13,736 nucleotides of DNA from Actinomycetes bacterium (GCA_025455945.1 JALOLN010000043.1:1-13736), one strand, 5' to 3'; positions 1 to 8,244 are shown, numbered from the stretch's first letter. Notes: a model not told the origin generated them from the letters alone. A program made the numbers and translations.

Positions 1-3000
1 CTCGAGGTCCAGGTCCAGGTCCAGCATCTCCACCGGGTACCCGGTCTTCTCCGACACCACCGCCAGCACCTCGGCCACCACCGGATCCACCCCCGGCGCC
101 GCCGCAGCCGGAACAGCCGCAGCGGCAGGAGCCGCCGGCGCCACGGGGACCACCGGAGCGGCCGGCACGGCAGGAGCGACGGGCACGGCCGGAGCGGCCG
201 GGACGGCCACGGGTGCCGCTGCCGAGCCGTCGTCGACGACCCGGAGCCGGCGCTGGACGACCTCCAGCTGGGGGTCCGGGCTGCCGCTCATGCGGCGCAG
301 CCAGTCCTGCCAGGCGGCGGGGTCGACGATGCGCGTCGCGTAGCCCAGCGCCGTCGGTTCACGCCGCTGCCCGTCGGGCATCGGCGTCCAGCGCAGCAGG
401 GCCATGCTGATCTGCGAGCCGAACCCGGCCGCCAGCCGTAGCGCGTAGCGGATCGGGTAGGCCCCTCCGGTCGAGAGCGTGAGCCGACCGAGCTCGGGGT
501 CGACCTCCTTGAAGTTGGGGATCGGCGGCACCAACCCGGTCTCGAGCGCCTTGACCGCGAGCACGTCCTCGACACCGACACCCATGGCGTGGCCGGTGTA
601 CCCCTTGGTGTTGGCGATGACGACCCGGTCGGCATGTCCCCGGAAGACCTGCCGCAGGGCGTTGATCTCCGCCGCGGCGCTGCCGCCCCGGGCGGGGGTG
701 TACGTCTCGTGCGAGACGAACACGGTCTCCGCAGCGATCTCGTCGCGCCGTACGCCTCGTGCCTCGGCCTGGCTGACCAGCCGCTCCATCACCTGCGAGA
801 TGTGCTCCACGTCGAGCCGTGTGCCGTGGAAGGCGCTGTTCGCCGTGACCGTGGAGAGCACCTCGCAGATCGGCCGGACGCCACGCTCGCGCGCCGCCTC
901 AGCCGACTCGACGACGAGGGCTGCTGCGCCCATCCCCATGATCATCCCGTGCCGGCGGTTGTCGAACGGCAGCGCCGCGTTCTCGACCACGTCGTCCGTT
1001 GCCGCCGCGCCGGTGGCGAGGAAGCCCGCGCCGACCCAGTCGATGAGGTGGTCGGAGGTGACGTCGTCAGCCGAGACGACGATCACCCGCCGGCAGCGGC
1101 CGGCACGGATCCAGTCCTCGGCGAGGGAGAGCGCCTGCGTGGTGCTGGCGCAGGCGGCGTTGACCTGGGTGTTCGGGCCGCGGGCGCCGATGATCTCGGC
1201 GAACTGCGAGTGCCCCATCGACAGCGCCCGGAACAGGAAGCGGCGGTCGAACAGGTACGGCTCCTCCTCCAGCTGCGCCTGCAGCGCGCGGATGCGGTGG
1301 TCGAGCTCGGCGGCAACCGGCTCGGCGTCCGACACCCGGGCGCGCAGCGACTGCAGCCCCTCGAGCTCGCGCCGACGGGCCAGGTCCGTGTGGTGGCGCT
1401 CCAGCTCGTCCGAGAACGAGTCGCAGCCGGGGAAGGCGGAGGCGAAGATCACGCCGGTGTCGTCGCGCATGGCCTCCGGCAGCCCCCATCGGGAGGGCAG
1501 CTTGGTGCCCAGCGAGGTCAGCCGGTAGTGCTGCACGAGGGGGATGCCGGCGTCGCGCAAGGCGTCGAAGCCAGCACCGATGGCGAGCCTCGTGACCACG
1601 TCGAGGGCCTTGTCCCGCTCGGGGTCGACGCCGTACTCCTCGACCACGTCGAGGTGACCTGCACGTCCGGCGAGCTTGAGGACATCGCCCGGGTCGTCGA
1701 TCGTCTCGAACCGTCCGCCGCCGCTCTCGGTCTTGACCAGCCGGGTGATGTGCTTGTCCAGCATCTTGTGCCGGAACCGGGTGGGGATCAGGTCGATGAA
1801 CTGCTCCCCGCTGAGCAGCCGGGCCACGTTGTGGTCGTCGAACACCCGCTCGGTGCCCGGCAGCCCCAGCCCCGCCCCGCTGATGACGACGGGCTCGGTG
1901 CTCGATGCCGCGCCGGCCGTGGGCCCAGCCGCACCAGCGGCCATGATCTCGCGGCCCCGGTCCAGGAAGTCGGCGAACAGCCGGCCGAGCTCGAGGTAGC
2001 GGTCGGTGGACATGGGCGCTCCAGGGACGGGGGCGGGGACGGACGCCGTGGCGGGGGCGGGCACGACCGGCGCCGCGGCCGGTGCGACGGGTGCGGCAGG
2101 TGCCGCCGGTGCGGCGGGCGCGCCCAGCCCCGCGGCGTACAGGCCGGCGAGGGCCTGGTTGAACGACACGACGTCGCCGGCCTTCGGGTGGTTGGTGAAC
2201 AGCGCCTGGACGTCGTCGTGCACGGCGCCGAGCACGTCCTCGGCGAAGCCGTGCAGGGCCTTCTTCGGACCGACCTCGACGAACACGCGAGCACCGGCGT
2301 CGTAGAGGGTGCGCAGCCCCTGCACGAACTGCACGGGCGAGGCGACCTGACGGCCGAGGATGTCCAGCATGGCGTCGTCCACGTCCGGGCCAGCGGGGTA
2401 GAACATCCCGTCGACGTTGGCGACGATCGGGCGGACCGGTGCGCGCAGCTCGAGCCGGGCCAGCGTCGCCCTCAGCGGCTCGCTCGCCGGCGCCACGATC
2501 GAGGTGTGGAACGCGTGGCTCACCGGGATCCGAACGGCGGTGTAGCCCGCTTCGGCGAAGGTGGTCACGACCTGCTCGACGGCAGCGGTCGCCCCGCCGA
2601 TGACTGCCTGGCTGGTGCTGTTGACGTTGGCGACGACGACGTAGCCGTCGGCGGCACCGACGATCCGCTCGATCTCCGACAGCGGGGCGAACACCGCAGC
2701 CATGGCGCCGTTGTCCTCGATCGACAGCGAGGCCATCTCGTGGCCGCGGGCGCTGACGGCCTCCAGCGCCGAGGCGAAGGACAGCGCCCCGGCCGCCACC
2801 AGCGCGGCGTACTCGCCGAGGCTGTGCCCCATCACCATGTCCGGCTCGACGCCGTACCTCGCCAGCAGCCGGCACAGGGCGATGTCGGTCGCCAGCACGG
2901 CCGGCTGGGTGATCTCGGTCTGCAGCAGCTGCTGCTCCAGCGTGGCCACCGCGTCGGGGTCGTCGCGGTCGACGAAGATGTAGTCGGAGAGCGGGCGGCC

Positions 3001-4929
3001 GAGCAGCGGGGTCATCACCCGGTCCGCCTCGGCGAACGTCTCGGCGACGACGGCCTCGGTGGCGCGCAGCTCCTTGAGCATGTTGACGTACTGCGAGCCC
3101 TGGCCGGTGAAGAGGAACGCCGTCCGCGGGGCCGGGCCGCGGCCGAGGAACACCCCCCGGGAGCGCAGCGCACGCCACAGCGCGGGCTGGCCGGACTGCA
3201 GCGCGGCGAGCGCCTTCGCGCCCTTGTCGGCGAGGTCGGCCGGGTCGGCGAAGTCGATCGCGATCCGGACGGCCGCCCCGAGGTCGGTGGCCGCCGGGGC
3301 GGCGGGTGCCGAAGCCCGGCCGGCCCGGGCCGCGTCGACGGCCTCGGTGAGCCGACCGGCGAGCGCCGTCTCGTCCGCCGCGCCGAGCACCAGCAGGCCC
3401 CGCAGCGGCGGCTTCGCCGGCTCGGCCGCGGTGGCGGTCACGCTCCCCTGCGCGCCCTGTGGCGCCGAGACCGCGAAGGTCCGGGCGGTGCCGGCCTTCA
3501 GCCGCCCCGGGACGTACTCCTCGAGGACGGCGTGGAAGTTGGTGCCCCCGAAGCCGAAGGCGCTGAGCCCGGCGGTGCGCACCGTGCCGGCGGGGACGGC
3601 CCACTCCCGCAGCTCGGTGTTGACCCGGAACGGGGAGGACGCGAAGTCGATGTTGGGGTTCGGGGCCGCGAAGTTGAGGCTCGGCGGCAGCACCTTGTGG
3701 TGCAGGGCCAGGGCGACCTTGAACAGACCGGCGGCCCCGGCTGCCGCCTTGAGGTGGCCGATGTTGGACTTCACCGAGCCGAGCGCGATGGAGCCCGGTG
3801 CTGCGCCCGACTGCCCGAACACCGAGATGAGCCCCTCGACCTCGGCGACGTCGCCCACCCGGGTGGACGTGCCGTGCCCCTCCACCATGGTCGCGGTCGC
3901 GGGGCTCAGCCCGGCCTGGCGCCAGGCCCGTTCCACGGAGAGCCGCTGCCCGACCGGGTTAGGGGCGGTGATGCCCTTGCCCTTGCCGTCGCTGGAGCCG
4001 GCGACGCCGCGCAGGACGGCGTAGACACGGTCGCCGTCGCGCTCGGCGTCCGCGAGCCGCTTGAGCAGGAAGACCGCCGCGCCCTCGCCCATGACGAAGC
4101 CGTCGGCGCCGTCGGCGTAGGGCCGGGTGCCGGTGGCGGACAGCGCGCCGATCTTGCAGAACTTGACGAAGGACGCCGCCCCCATGTTCCGGTCGATGCC
4201 ACCGGTGACGACCGCGTCGAACTCGTGGCTGACCAGTCCCTCGACGCCGGCCGAGAGGGCGGCCAGCGCCGACGCGCACGCCGCGTCGGTGATGAAGTTG
4301 GGGCCGCGGAAGTCGAAGATGTTCGCGATCCGGCCGGCGAGGACGTTGCCGAGCTCCCCCGGCATGGTGTCCTCGGTGATCGGCGGCGTCGTCGCGAGCA
4401 TCCGCTCGTGGGCCTCCGCGAGCAGCGCCGCCCGGACCTCCCGCGGCAGCGCGGCGAAGCTCGGCGCGGACTCCAGAACCCGGGCGAACTCCGGGAAGTT
4501 GATCCGCATCGCGGTGACGTAGTGCTTCTCCCCCGCCATCGCGTTGCCGAAGATGACCGCCGTCCGCTCGTGGTCGAGCGGCCGCTCGGGCCAGCCCGCA
4601 TCGACCAGCGCCGCGCGGGTGCAGGCGACGGCCCACTGCTGCCCCTCGTCCATCGCTGCCGAGACCAGCGGTGGGATCGGCAGCCGCCACGCCAGCGGGT
4701 TCCACTCGAAGCCGCGGACCCAGCCACCGATCTTGGAGTACGTCTTCTCCGGGGCGTGGGGGTCCGGGTCGAAGTAGAGGTCGGGGTCCCAGCGGTCGGT
4801 GGGGACGTCGCTGATGCTGTAGCGCCCACCGGTGATGTTCGACCAGAAGGACGCGGCGTCGGGCGCATCGGGCATGACGGCGCCGACGCCCACGATCGCT
4901 ACGGCCCGGTCGGCGGTCTCGTCGGTCAT
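1..4929 (-). CDS. PfaA-like iterative type I polyketide / secondary-lipid synthase (KS-AT-KS-ACP..., 3' end outside window)
   Basis: Predicted multidomain cytoplasmic megasynthase that builds an acyl or polyketide chain from malonyl units. It is open for 1643 codons from ATG 4929 to the window edge, so the C-terminus is missing. KS1 (about residues 8-470) has Cys218 in DAACASA, His352 in EGHGTST and His392 in SNIGHLKAAAG. The acyltransferase (about 603-910) starts at FLFTGQGSQY, with Ser703 in GHSLGEY and His808 in SHAFHT, the HAFH form usual for malonyl-CoA. An Ala/Pro linker (934-972) leads to a second KS (about 1012-1515) with Cys1260, His1407 and His1447. A second Ala/Pro linker precedes an ACP that begins near 1616 and is cut before its serine. 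The ATG has GGAGAG 7 nt upstream. KS1, AT and ACP resemble PfaA-type synthases; ketoreductase and dehydratase domains are expected beyond the edge but not seen. The product is unknown. Confidence 0.88.
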   Translation of the reverse strand, partial: MTDETADRAVAIVGVGAVMPDAPDAASFWSNITGGRYSISDVPTDRWDPDLYFDPDPHAPEKTYSKIGGWVRGFEWNPLAWRLPIPPLVSAAMDEGQQWAVACTRAALVDAGWPERPLDHERTAVIFGNAMAGEKHYVTAMRINFPEFARVLESAPSFAALPREVRAALLAEAHERMLATTPPITEDTMPGELGNVLAGRIANIFDFRGPNFITDAACASALAALSAGVEGLVSHEFDAVVTGGIDRNMGAASFVKFCKIGALSATGTRPYADGADGFVMGEGAAVFLLKRLADAERDGDRVYAVLRGVAGSSDGKGKGITAPNPVGQRLSVERAWRQAGLSPATATMVEGHGTSTRVGDVAEVEGLISVFGQSGAAPGSIALGSVKSNIGHLKAAAGAAGLFKVALALHHKVLPPSLNFAAPNPNIDFASSPFRVNTELREWAVPAGTVRTAGLSAFGFGGTNFHAVLEEYVPGRLKAGTARTFAVSAPQGAQGSVTATAAEPAKPPLRGLLVLGAADETALAGRLTEAVDAARAGRASAPAAPAATDLGAAVRIAIDFADPADLADKGAKALAALQSGQPALWRALRSRGVFLGRGPAPRTAFLFTGQGSQYVNMLKELRATEAVVAETFAEADRVMTPLLGRPLSDYIFVDRDDPDAVATLEQQLLQTEITQPAVLATDIALCRLLARYGVEPDMVMGHSLGEYAALVAAGALSFASALEAVSARGHEMASLSIEDNGAMAAVFAPLSEIERIVGAADGYVVVANVNSTSQAVIGGATAAVEQVVTTFAEAGYTAVRIPVSHAFHTSIVAPASEPLRATLARLELRAPVRPIVANVDGMFYPAGPDVDDAMLDILGRQVASPVQFVQGLRTLYDAGARVFVEVGPKKALHGFAEDVLGAVHDDVQALFTNHPKAGDVVSFNQALAGLYAAGLGAPAAPAAPAAPVAPAAAPVVPAPATASVPAPVPGAPMSTDRYLELGRLFADFLDRGREIMAAGAAGPTAGAASSTEPVVISGAGLGLPGTERVFDDHNVARLLSGEQFIDLIPTRFRHKMLDKHITRLVKTESGGGRFETIDDPGDVLKLAGRAGHLDVVEEYGVDPERDKALDVVTRLAIGAGFDALRDAGIPLVQHYRLTSLGTKLPSRWGLPEAMRDDTGVIFASAFPGCDSFSDELERHHTDLARRRELEGLQSLRARVSDAEPVAAELDHRIRALQAQLEEEPYLFDRRFLFRALSMGHSQFAEIIGARGPNTQVNAACASTTQALSLAEDWIRAGRCRRVIVVSADDVTSDHLIDWVGAGFLATGAAATDDVVENAALPFDNRRHGMIMGMGAAALVVESAEAARERGVRPICEVLSTVTANSAFHGTRLDVEHISQVMERLVSQAEARGVRRDEIAAETVFVSHETYTPARGGSAAAEINALRQVFRGHADRVVIANTKGYTGHAMGVGVEDVLAVKALETGLVPPIPNFKEVDPELGRLTLSTGGAYPIRYALRLAAGFGSQISMALLRWTPMPDGQRREPTALGYATRIVDPAAWQDWLRRMSGSPDPQLEVVQRRLRVVDDGSAAAPVAVPAAPAVPVAPAVPAAPVVPVAPAAPAAAAVPAAAAPGVDPVVAEVLAVVSEKTGYPVEMLDLDLDLE
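90..235 (-). other. Ala/Pro/Val-rich linker with imperfect repeats before the ACP
   Basis: Residues about 1565-1613 of the synthase consist of imperfect repeats of the type P-A-A-P-A-V-P-V-A, encoded by repeating GCC-GCT-CCG/GTG units. It sits directly before the ACP helix-1 region (VVAEVLAVVSEKTG), so it is probably the tether on which the carrier protein moves. Confidence 0.75.
2014..2130 (-). other. Ala/Pro-rich interdomain linker between AT and second KS
   Basis: Residues about 934-972 of the synthase are almost entirely Ala, Pro and Val, with repeated APAAP/APVAP-like units. Such flexible low-complexity spacers commonly separate catalytic domains or carrier proteins in megasynthases. 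This one marks the boundary between the KS-AT half and the second KS. Confidence 0.75.
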
Positions 4930-4936
4930 GGGGTTG

Positions 4937-4942
4937 CTCTCC
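4937..4942 (-). promoter_or_regulatory. Ribosome binding site of the synthase gene
   Basis: On the minus strand GGAGAG lies 7 nt before ATG 4929. It lies in the 47-bp gap after the dehydrogenase stop and supports this start codon. Confidence 0.7.
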
Positions 4943-4976
4943 AGCAGTCGAGGGGTGGTGGTGCGCGTCGGGGGGG

Positions 4977-6662
4977 TCAGGAGTGGCTGGCGAGCTCGGC
5001 CCGCCGGTACACGGGAGCGACCGCGGCGTCCATGTCCGCCAGCTGGCCGTGCTGGGCCGCCTGGATCTCGGCCAGCCGCAGCCCGGCGGTGAGCTGGGCG
5101 AGCTGGCTCGGGTCGGCGCCGCCGGCACCGAGCACCAGGCGCAACCCGCGGGTGGCGACCCGCTCGGCCGCCTCACGGGCGAACAGCCGGGACAGCGTGG
5201 CCAGACCGGTGGCGTCGAAGCCGGGGTCGGTCTTCTCCGACAGCGTGCCGGCGGCCGCTCGGGCCGCCCGCCGGGCCAGCGCCGCGGCCCCCTCCGCGTA
5301 GGAGACCAGCTCGCCGAGCCGGAAGAGCACGTGCTGGCTGCGGGTGAGCCGGCCGACCCGGCACCACTCCATCAACCCGGCGAGGGCGTGCAGCCCCAGG
5401 GCTGCGACGTCCGCGCCGACGCCCGGGCTGGTCGCGTGCAGCCGCTCGAGCTCGGCCGCCTGGTCGTGGTAGTAGCCGCCCTGCGTCTTGAGGTGCTGCT
5501 GCCAGCGGTCGCGCGCGATCGTCATCTCCATGATCTCCGAGGTGCCCTCGTAGATCGTGGTGATCCGCACGTCCCGCTTGATCTTCTCGACGAGGTACTC
5601 GCGGGTGTAGCCGTACCCGCCGAAGGCCTGGATGCTCGCCTCGGCCGCCGCGTTGCCCGCCTCCGTGGCCAGGTACTTGGCGATCGCGCCCTCGGTGTTG
5701 AGGCTGCCCTCGCCGGCGTCGAGCCGCTCGGCGGTCTCCTCGATGTAGGCGCGCGCCGCCTCCAGCCGGACGGCGTGCGGCACGAGCAGCTTGTGGGTGT
5801 ACCCCTGCTTCTCCGACAGCGGACCACCCGCCTGGATGCGCGTCGTCGAGTAGGTGATCGCACGATCCAGCGCCGCCCAGCCGGCGCCGAGCCCGAACGC
5901 CGCGACGTTCAGCCGGGTGTAGCCGAACACCTGCTGGGCCTGCCACAGCCCCTGGCCCTCCTCGACGCCGACGAGGTCCTCGGTCCCGACCTCCACGTCG
6001 TCGAGGTAGAGCGCGGCGGTGTTGGACAGGCGGATCCCGTGCTTGTCTTCCGGCTTGGCCTGGGTGAACCCGTCGGCGCCGCGACGGACGACGAACCAGG
6101 TCGGCCCACCCGGGGCGTTGGCCAGGATCGTGTAGGCGTCGGCGATGCCGCCGTTGCTGATCCACTGCTTGCGCCCGCTGATCCGGTAGCCGACGACCTC
6201 GCCGTCCTGCTCGACCGGCGTCGCCTTGGTGCGCAGCGACCCGAGGTCACTGCCCGCCTCCGGCTCCGTGGCCCCGTACGCGTACAGCGCACCCTGCTCG
6301 GCAACCTCGCCGAGCCACCGGGCCTTCTGCTCGTCGGTGGCCCCCACCGTGATCGGGTCGGTGCCGAGGAACGTCGCGAGCACGCTGGTCGCCACCCCGA
6401 GGTCGATGGCCGCCATGGCCTCGCACACGCGGTACACGTCGAAGGCGCTGCCGCCCATCCCCCCGAACTCCTCGGGGATGAACACGAGCTGGATGCCGAG
6501 CTCGTCCCCGCACATCTGGCGGACGGTGTCCACCGGGCACTCGTCGAGGTGGTCGAGCTCGAGCAGCCGCTCGGCCGGCAGGTGCCGCGCCGCGAACTCC
6601 CGCACGGCGTCCAGCGTGAACTCCAGGGTCTCGCGGTCCAGACCGGGCGAGGGGGCTGACAT
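4977..6662 (-). CDS. Acyl-CoA dehydrogenase with long C-terminal extension
   Basis: FAD-dependent flavoprotein of the acyl-CoA dehydrogenase family, expected to oxidise an acyl thioester between C2 and C3. The chosen start (ATG 6662) gives 561 aa. N-terminal helical domain about 10-125; middle beta domain with the flavin/substrate motif ATEPEAGSD at 131-139 and the WISNGG segment at 167-172; C-terminal domain with AFGGYGYTREY near 346-356 and IYEGTSEIM, in which Glu372 is the predicted catalytic base. About 170 residues follow the usual end near 390, giving a helical extension as in longer family members. GAGGAAGG lies 11 nt upstream. An upstream ATG at 6725 is in frame, but its extra 21 residues show no family similarity. 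The gene lies 47 bp before the synthase on the same strand, so cotranscription is likely. It may set oxidation state or supply a starter for the synthase product; the substrate is unknown. Confidence 0.9.
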   Translation of the reverse strand: MSAPSPGLDRETLEFTLDAVREFAARHLPAERLLELDHLDECPVDTVRQMCGDELGIQLVFIPEEFGGMGGSAFDVYRVCEAMAAIDLGVATSVLATFLGTDPITVGATDEQKARWLGEVAEQGALYAYGATEPEAGSDLGSLRTKATPVEQDGEVVGYRISGRKQWISNGGIADAYTILANAPGGPTWFVVRRGADGFTQAKPEDKHGIRLSNTAALYLDDVEVGTEDLVGVEEGQGLWQAQQVFGYTRLNVAAFGLGAGWAALDRAITYSTTRIQAGGPLSEKQGYTHKLLVPHAVRLEAARAYIEETAERLDAGEGSLNTEGAIAKYLATEAGNAAAEASIQAFGGYGYTREYLVEKIKRDVRITTIYEGTSEIMEMTIARDRWQQHLKTQGGYYHDQAAELERLHATSPGVGADVAALGLHALAGLMEWCRVGRLTRSQHVLFRLGELVSYAEGAAALARRAARAAAGTLSEKTDPGFDATGLATLSRLFAREAAERVATRGLRLVLGAGGADPSQLAQLTAGLRLAEIQAAQHGQLADMDAAVAPVYRRAELASHS

Positions 6663-6673
6663 ATCGGTACGGA

Positions 6674-6681
6674 CCTTCCTC
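6674..6681 (-). promoter_or_regulatory. Ribosome binding site of the acyl-CoA dehydrogenase gene
   Basis: The minus strand reads GAGGAAGG, ending 11 nt before ATG 6662. The spacing is a little long, but no better site exists for the alternative upstream starts. Confidence 0.45.
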
Positions 6682-6727
6682 GAGGGTGTAGGGCGAGCCA
6701 TGACCGGGGAGCCGGCCGGTCCCACGG

Positions 6728-6741
6728 GTGACCCACGTCAC
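6728..6741. promoter_or_regulatory. Inverted repeat GTGAC-N4-GTCAC, possible operator
   Basis: GTGAC, spacer CCAC, GTCAC is a perfect 5-bp inverted repeat in the divergent spacer between the dehydrogenase and rmuC. It overlaps the end of the candidate -10 TAGAGT and its predicted start site. The hexamer CCCACG also occurs twice 11 bp apart (6721 and 6732). The regulator is not identifiable, and chance occurrence in GC-rich DNA is possible. Confidence 0.3.
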
Positions 6742-6745
6742 TCTA
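6740..6745 (-). promoter_or_regulatory. Candidate -10 element for the dehydrogenase-synthase unit
   Basis: TAGAGT on the minus strand fits the actinobacterial TANNNT -10 pattern. It would start transcription near 6733, about 70 nt before ATG 6662. No convincing -35 is visible 17-18 bp upstream, so this is a candidate only. Confidence 0.3.
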
Positions 6746-6805
6746 TGGCCGCGCGGAGGCGTTTCGCTCCCCGGAGCTGTCGGTGCCGCCCGGCAGACTC
6801 CGGTC

Positions 6806-8242
6806 ATGGACACCACCGGGCTGCTGCTCCTCATCGTCGGTGTCGTCGTGGGCGCCTGCGGTGCGGCCCTGGGTGCGCGCGGCCGGCTGGCCGGCACCGC
6901 GGCGGAGCGCGACGCGCTGCGCGCCGAGCGGGACCGGCTCGTGGCGGAGTCCGGCCGGCTGCAGGCCGAGGTGCGCGAGGCCGAGGGCGAGATCGCCGGG
7001 ATGCGCGTCGCGCTGGACTCCGAGCGGGCGTCCGCCGCGGAGAAGATGGCGCTGGTGCGTGCCGAGCAGGAAAGGCTGGGGCAGGAGTTCCAGCGGCTGT
7101 CCGCCGTCGCCCTCCAGGCGAACAACGAGCAGTTCCTGCGGCTGGCGGGCGAGCGCCTGACGCTCGCCGAGCAGCGCCAGGCCGCCGAGCTGGAGCAGCG
7201 CAAACAGGCGGTCGAGCACCTGGTCAAGCCCATCTCGGAGTCCCTCGCCCAGGTCCGCGAGGAGCTCACCAAGGCCGAGCAGGCCCGAGCGGTCTCCCAC
7301 GCCGAGCTGCGCGAGCAGGTGGGAGCCATGAACCGGGCCTCCGAGCAGCTGCGCACCGAGACCGCCCAGCTCGTCACCGCGCTGCGCGCCCCCCAGGTGC
7401 GCGGCCGCTGGGGCGAGCTGCAGCTGCGCCGGGTCGTCGAAGCCGCGGGCATGGTCGAGCACTGCGACTTCGTCGAGCAGGAGTCGGTGAGCACCGACGA
7501 CGGCCTGCTGCGTCCCGACCTCGTCGTCCGGCTCGCCGGCGGCAAGAACGTCGTCGTCGACGCGAAGGTGGCCTTCAGCGGCTACCTCGAGGCCATGGAG
7601 GCCCGCGACGACGCGACGCGAGCGGGCCGGCTCAAGGCACACGCCCGCCACCTGCGCGACCACATCGAGGACCTCGCGGCCAAGGCGTACTGGGAGCGCT
7701 TCGACCCCAGCCCCGAGTTCGTCGTCATGTTCGTCCCCGCCGAGGCCTTCCTCAACGCCGCCCTCGAGGAGGACCCGGCGCTGCTCGAGCACGCCTTCGC
7801 CCGCAACGTCGTCATCGCCACGCCGCAGACGCTGATCGCGCTGCTGCGGACCGTCGCCTACACGTGGCGACAGGAGGCACTGGCTGCGAACGCCCAGCAG
7901 GTCTACACGCTGGGCCGGGAGCTGCACGGCCGGCTGGCCACGATGGGCGGGCACCTGGCCCGGCTGGGCTCGGAGCTGACCGGCGCGGTCAAGGCGTACA
8001 ACGCCACCGTGAGCTCGCTGGAGAGCCGAGTCCTGGTCACCGCCCGCCGGCTCACCGACCTGCGGGTGACCGACGTCGAGCTGACGACCCCGCCGCAGGT
8101 GGAGACGGCCACCCGGCAGGTGCAGGCGGTCGAGCTGGTCGCGGCGGCCGACGAGATCGAGGTCGACCACCGCTACGGCGTCCGCCCCGAGGCCGAGCCC
8201 ACGTCGCGGCGGCGCGACGTGGCCGGCGCCTGGGGAGGCTAG
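6806..8242 (+). CDS. rmuC: DNA recombination protein RmuC
   Basis: RmuC-family protein (478 aa), named from E. coli, where its loss raises inverted-repeat-dependent rearrangement. It carries a PD-(D/E)XK-like nuclease core and is probably membrane-tethered. An N-terminal hydrophobic segment (residues 5-23) is followed by a long charged coiled coil (about 33-190, rich in Glu, Arg, Gln and Ala). The RmuC domain then begins at VRGRWGELQLRRVVE; the acidic pair Pro237-Asp238 in RPDLVV and Asp252-Ala-Lys254 in VVDAK match the nuclease core. The C-terminal helical part includes the conserved YTWRQEALAANA stretch. ATG 6806 was chosen because the membrane segment begins right after it; the in-frame upstream ATG at 6728 adds 26 unrelated residues. 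No Shine-Dalgarno is seen; CAGACT 6 nt upstream is a weak -10 match. The DUF6542 gene follows almost directly. Confidence 0.93.
   Translation: MDTTGLLLLIVGVVVGACGAALGARGRLAGTAAERDALRAERDRLVAESGRLQAEVREAEGEIAGMRVALDSERASAAEKMALVRAEQERLGQEFQRLSAVALQANNEQFLRLAGERLTLAEQRQAAELEQRKQAVEHLVKPISESLAQVREELTKAEQARAVSHAELREQVGAMNRASEQLRTETAQLVTALRAPQVRGRWGELQLRRVVEAAGMVEHCDFVEQESVSTDDGLLRPDLVVRLAGGKNVVVDAKVAFSGYLEAMEARDDATRAGRLKAHARHLRDHIEDLAAKAYWERFDPSPEFVVMFVPAEAFLNAALEEDPALLEHAFARNVVIATPQTLIALLRTVAYTWRQEALAANAQQVYTLGRELHGRLATMGGHLARLGSELTGAVKAYNATVSSLESRVLVTARRLTDLRVTDVELTTPPQVETATRQVQAVELVAAADEIEVDHRYGVRPEAEPTSRRRDVAGAWGG
8232..8238 (+). promoter_or_regulatory. Ribosome binding site inside the end of rmuC that selects a TTG start
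   Basis: GGGGAGG in the last codons of rmuC lies 6 nt before TTG 8245 and 15 nt before GTG 8254. The spacing favours TTG as the initiation codon of the DUF6542 gene. Confidence 0.55.
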
Positions 8243-8244
8243 CG

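Noticed and set aside
100..230. Repeats near the left edge as a possible tandem DNA repeat element
   Set aside because: They lie in frame in the synthase and encode an ordinary Ala/Pro/Val linker, so protein-level low complexity explains them.
1067..3604. Minus-strand open frame of 845 codons in another frame of the synthase
   Set aside because: It is an out-of-frame shadow rich in Arg, Gly and Ala with no recognisable motif. The correct frame is continuous through this region.
4970..4976. Run of seven G residues between dehydrogenase stop and synthase start as a slippage site
   Set aside because: It lies in untranslated sequence, so slippage would not alter either protein. No structure around it suggests regulation.
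589..5301. Plus-strand open frame of 1570 codons antisense to the synthase
   Set aside because: It is a mirror of the GC-rich third codon positions of the minus-strand gene. Its composition (Gly, Arg, Asp, Val, His rich) resembles no protein family, while the minus strand carries clear KS, AT and ACP motifs.
4983..6659. Plus-strand 558-codon frame opposite the acyl-CoA dehydrogenase
   Set aside because: It is an antisense shadow; the minus frame has every expected family motif, including the catalytic glutamate.
6743..8170. Minus-strand 475-codon frame opposite rmuC
   Set aside because: It is an antisense shadow of the coiled coil and nuclease domain, with no start context and no family resemblance.
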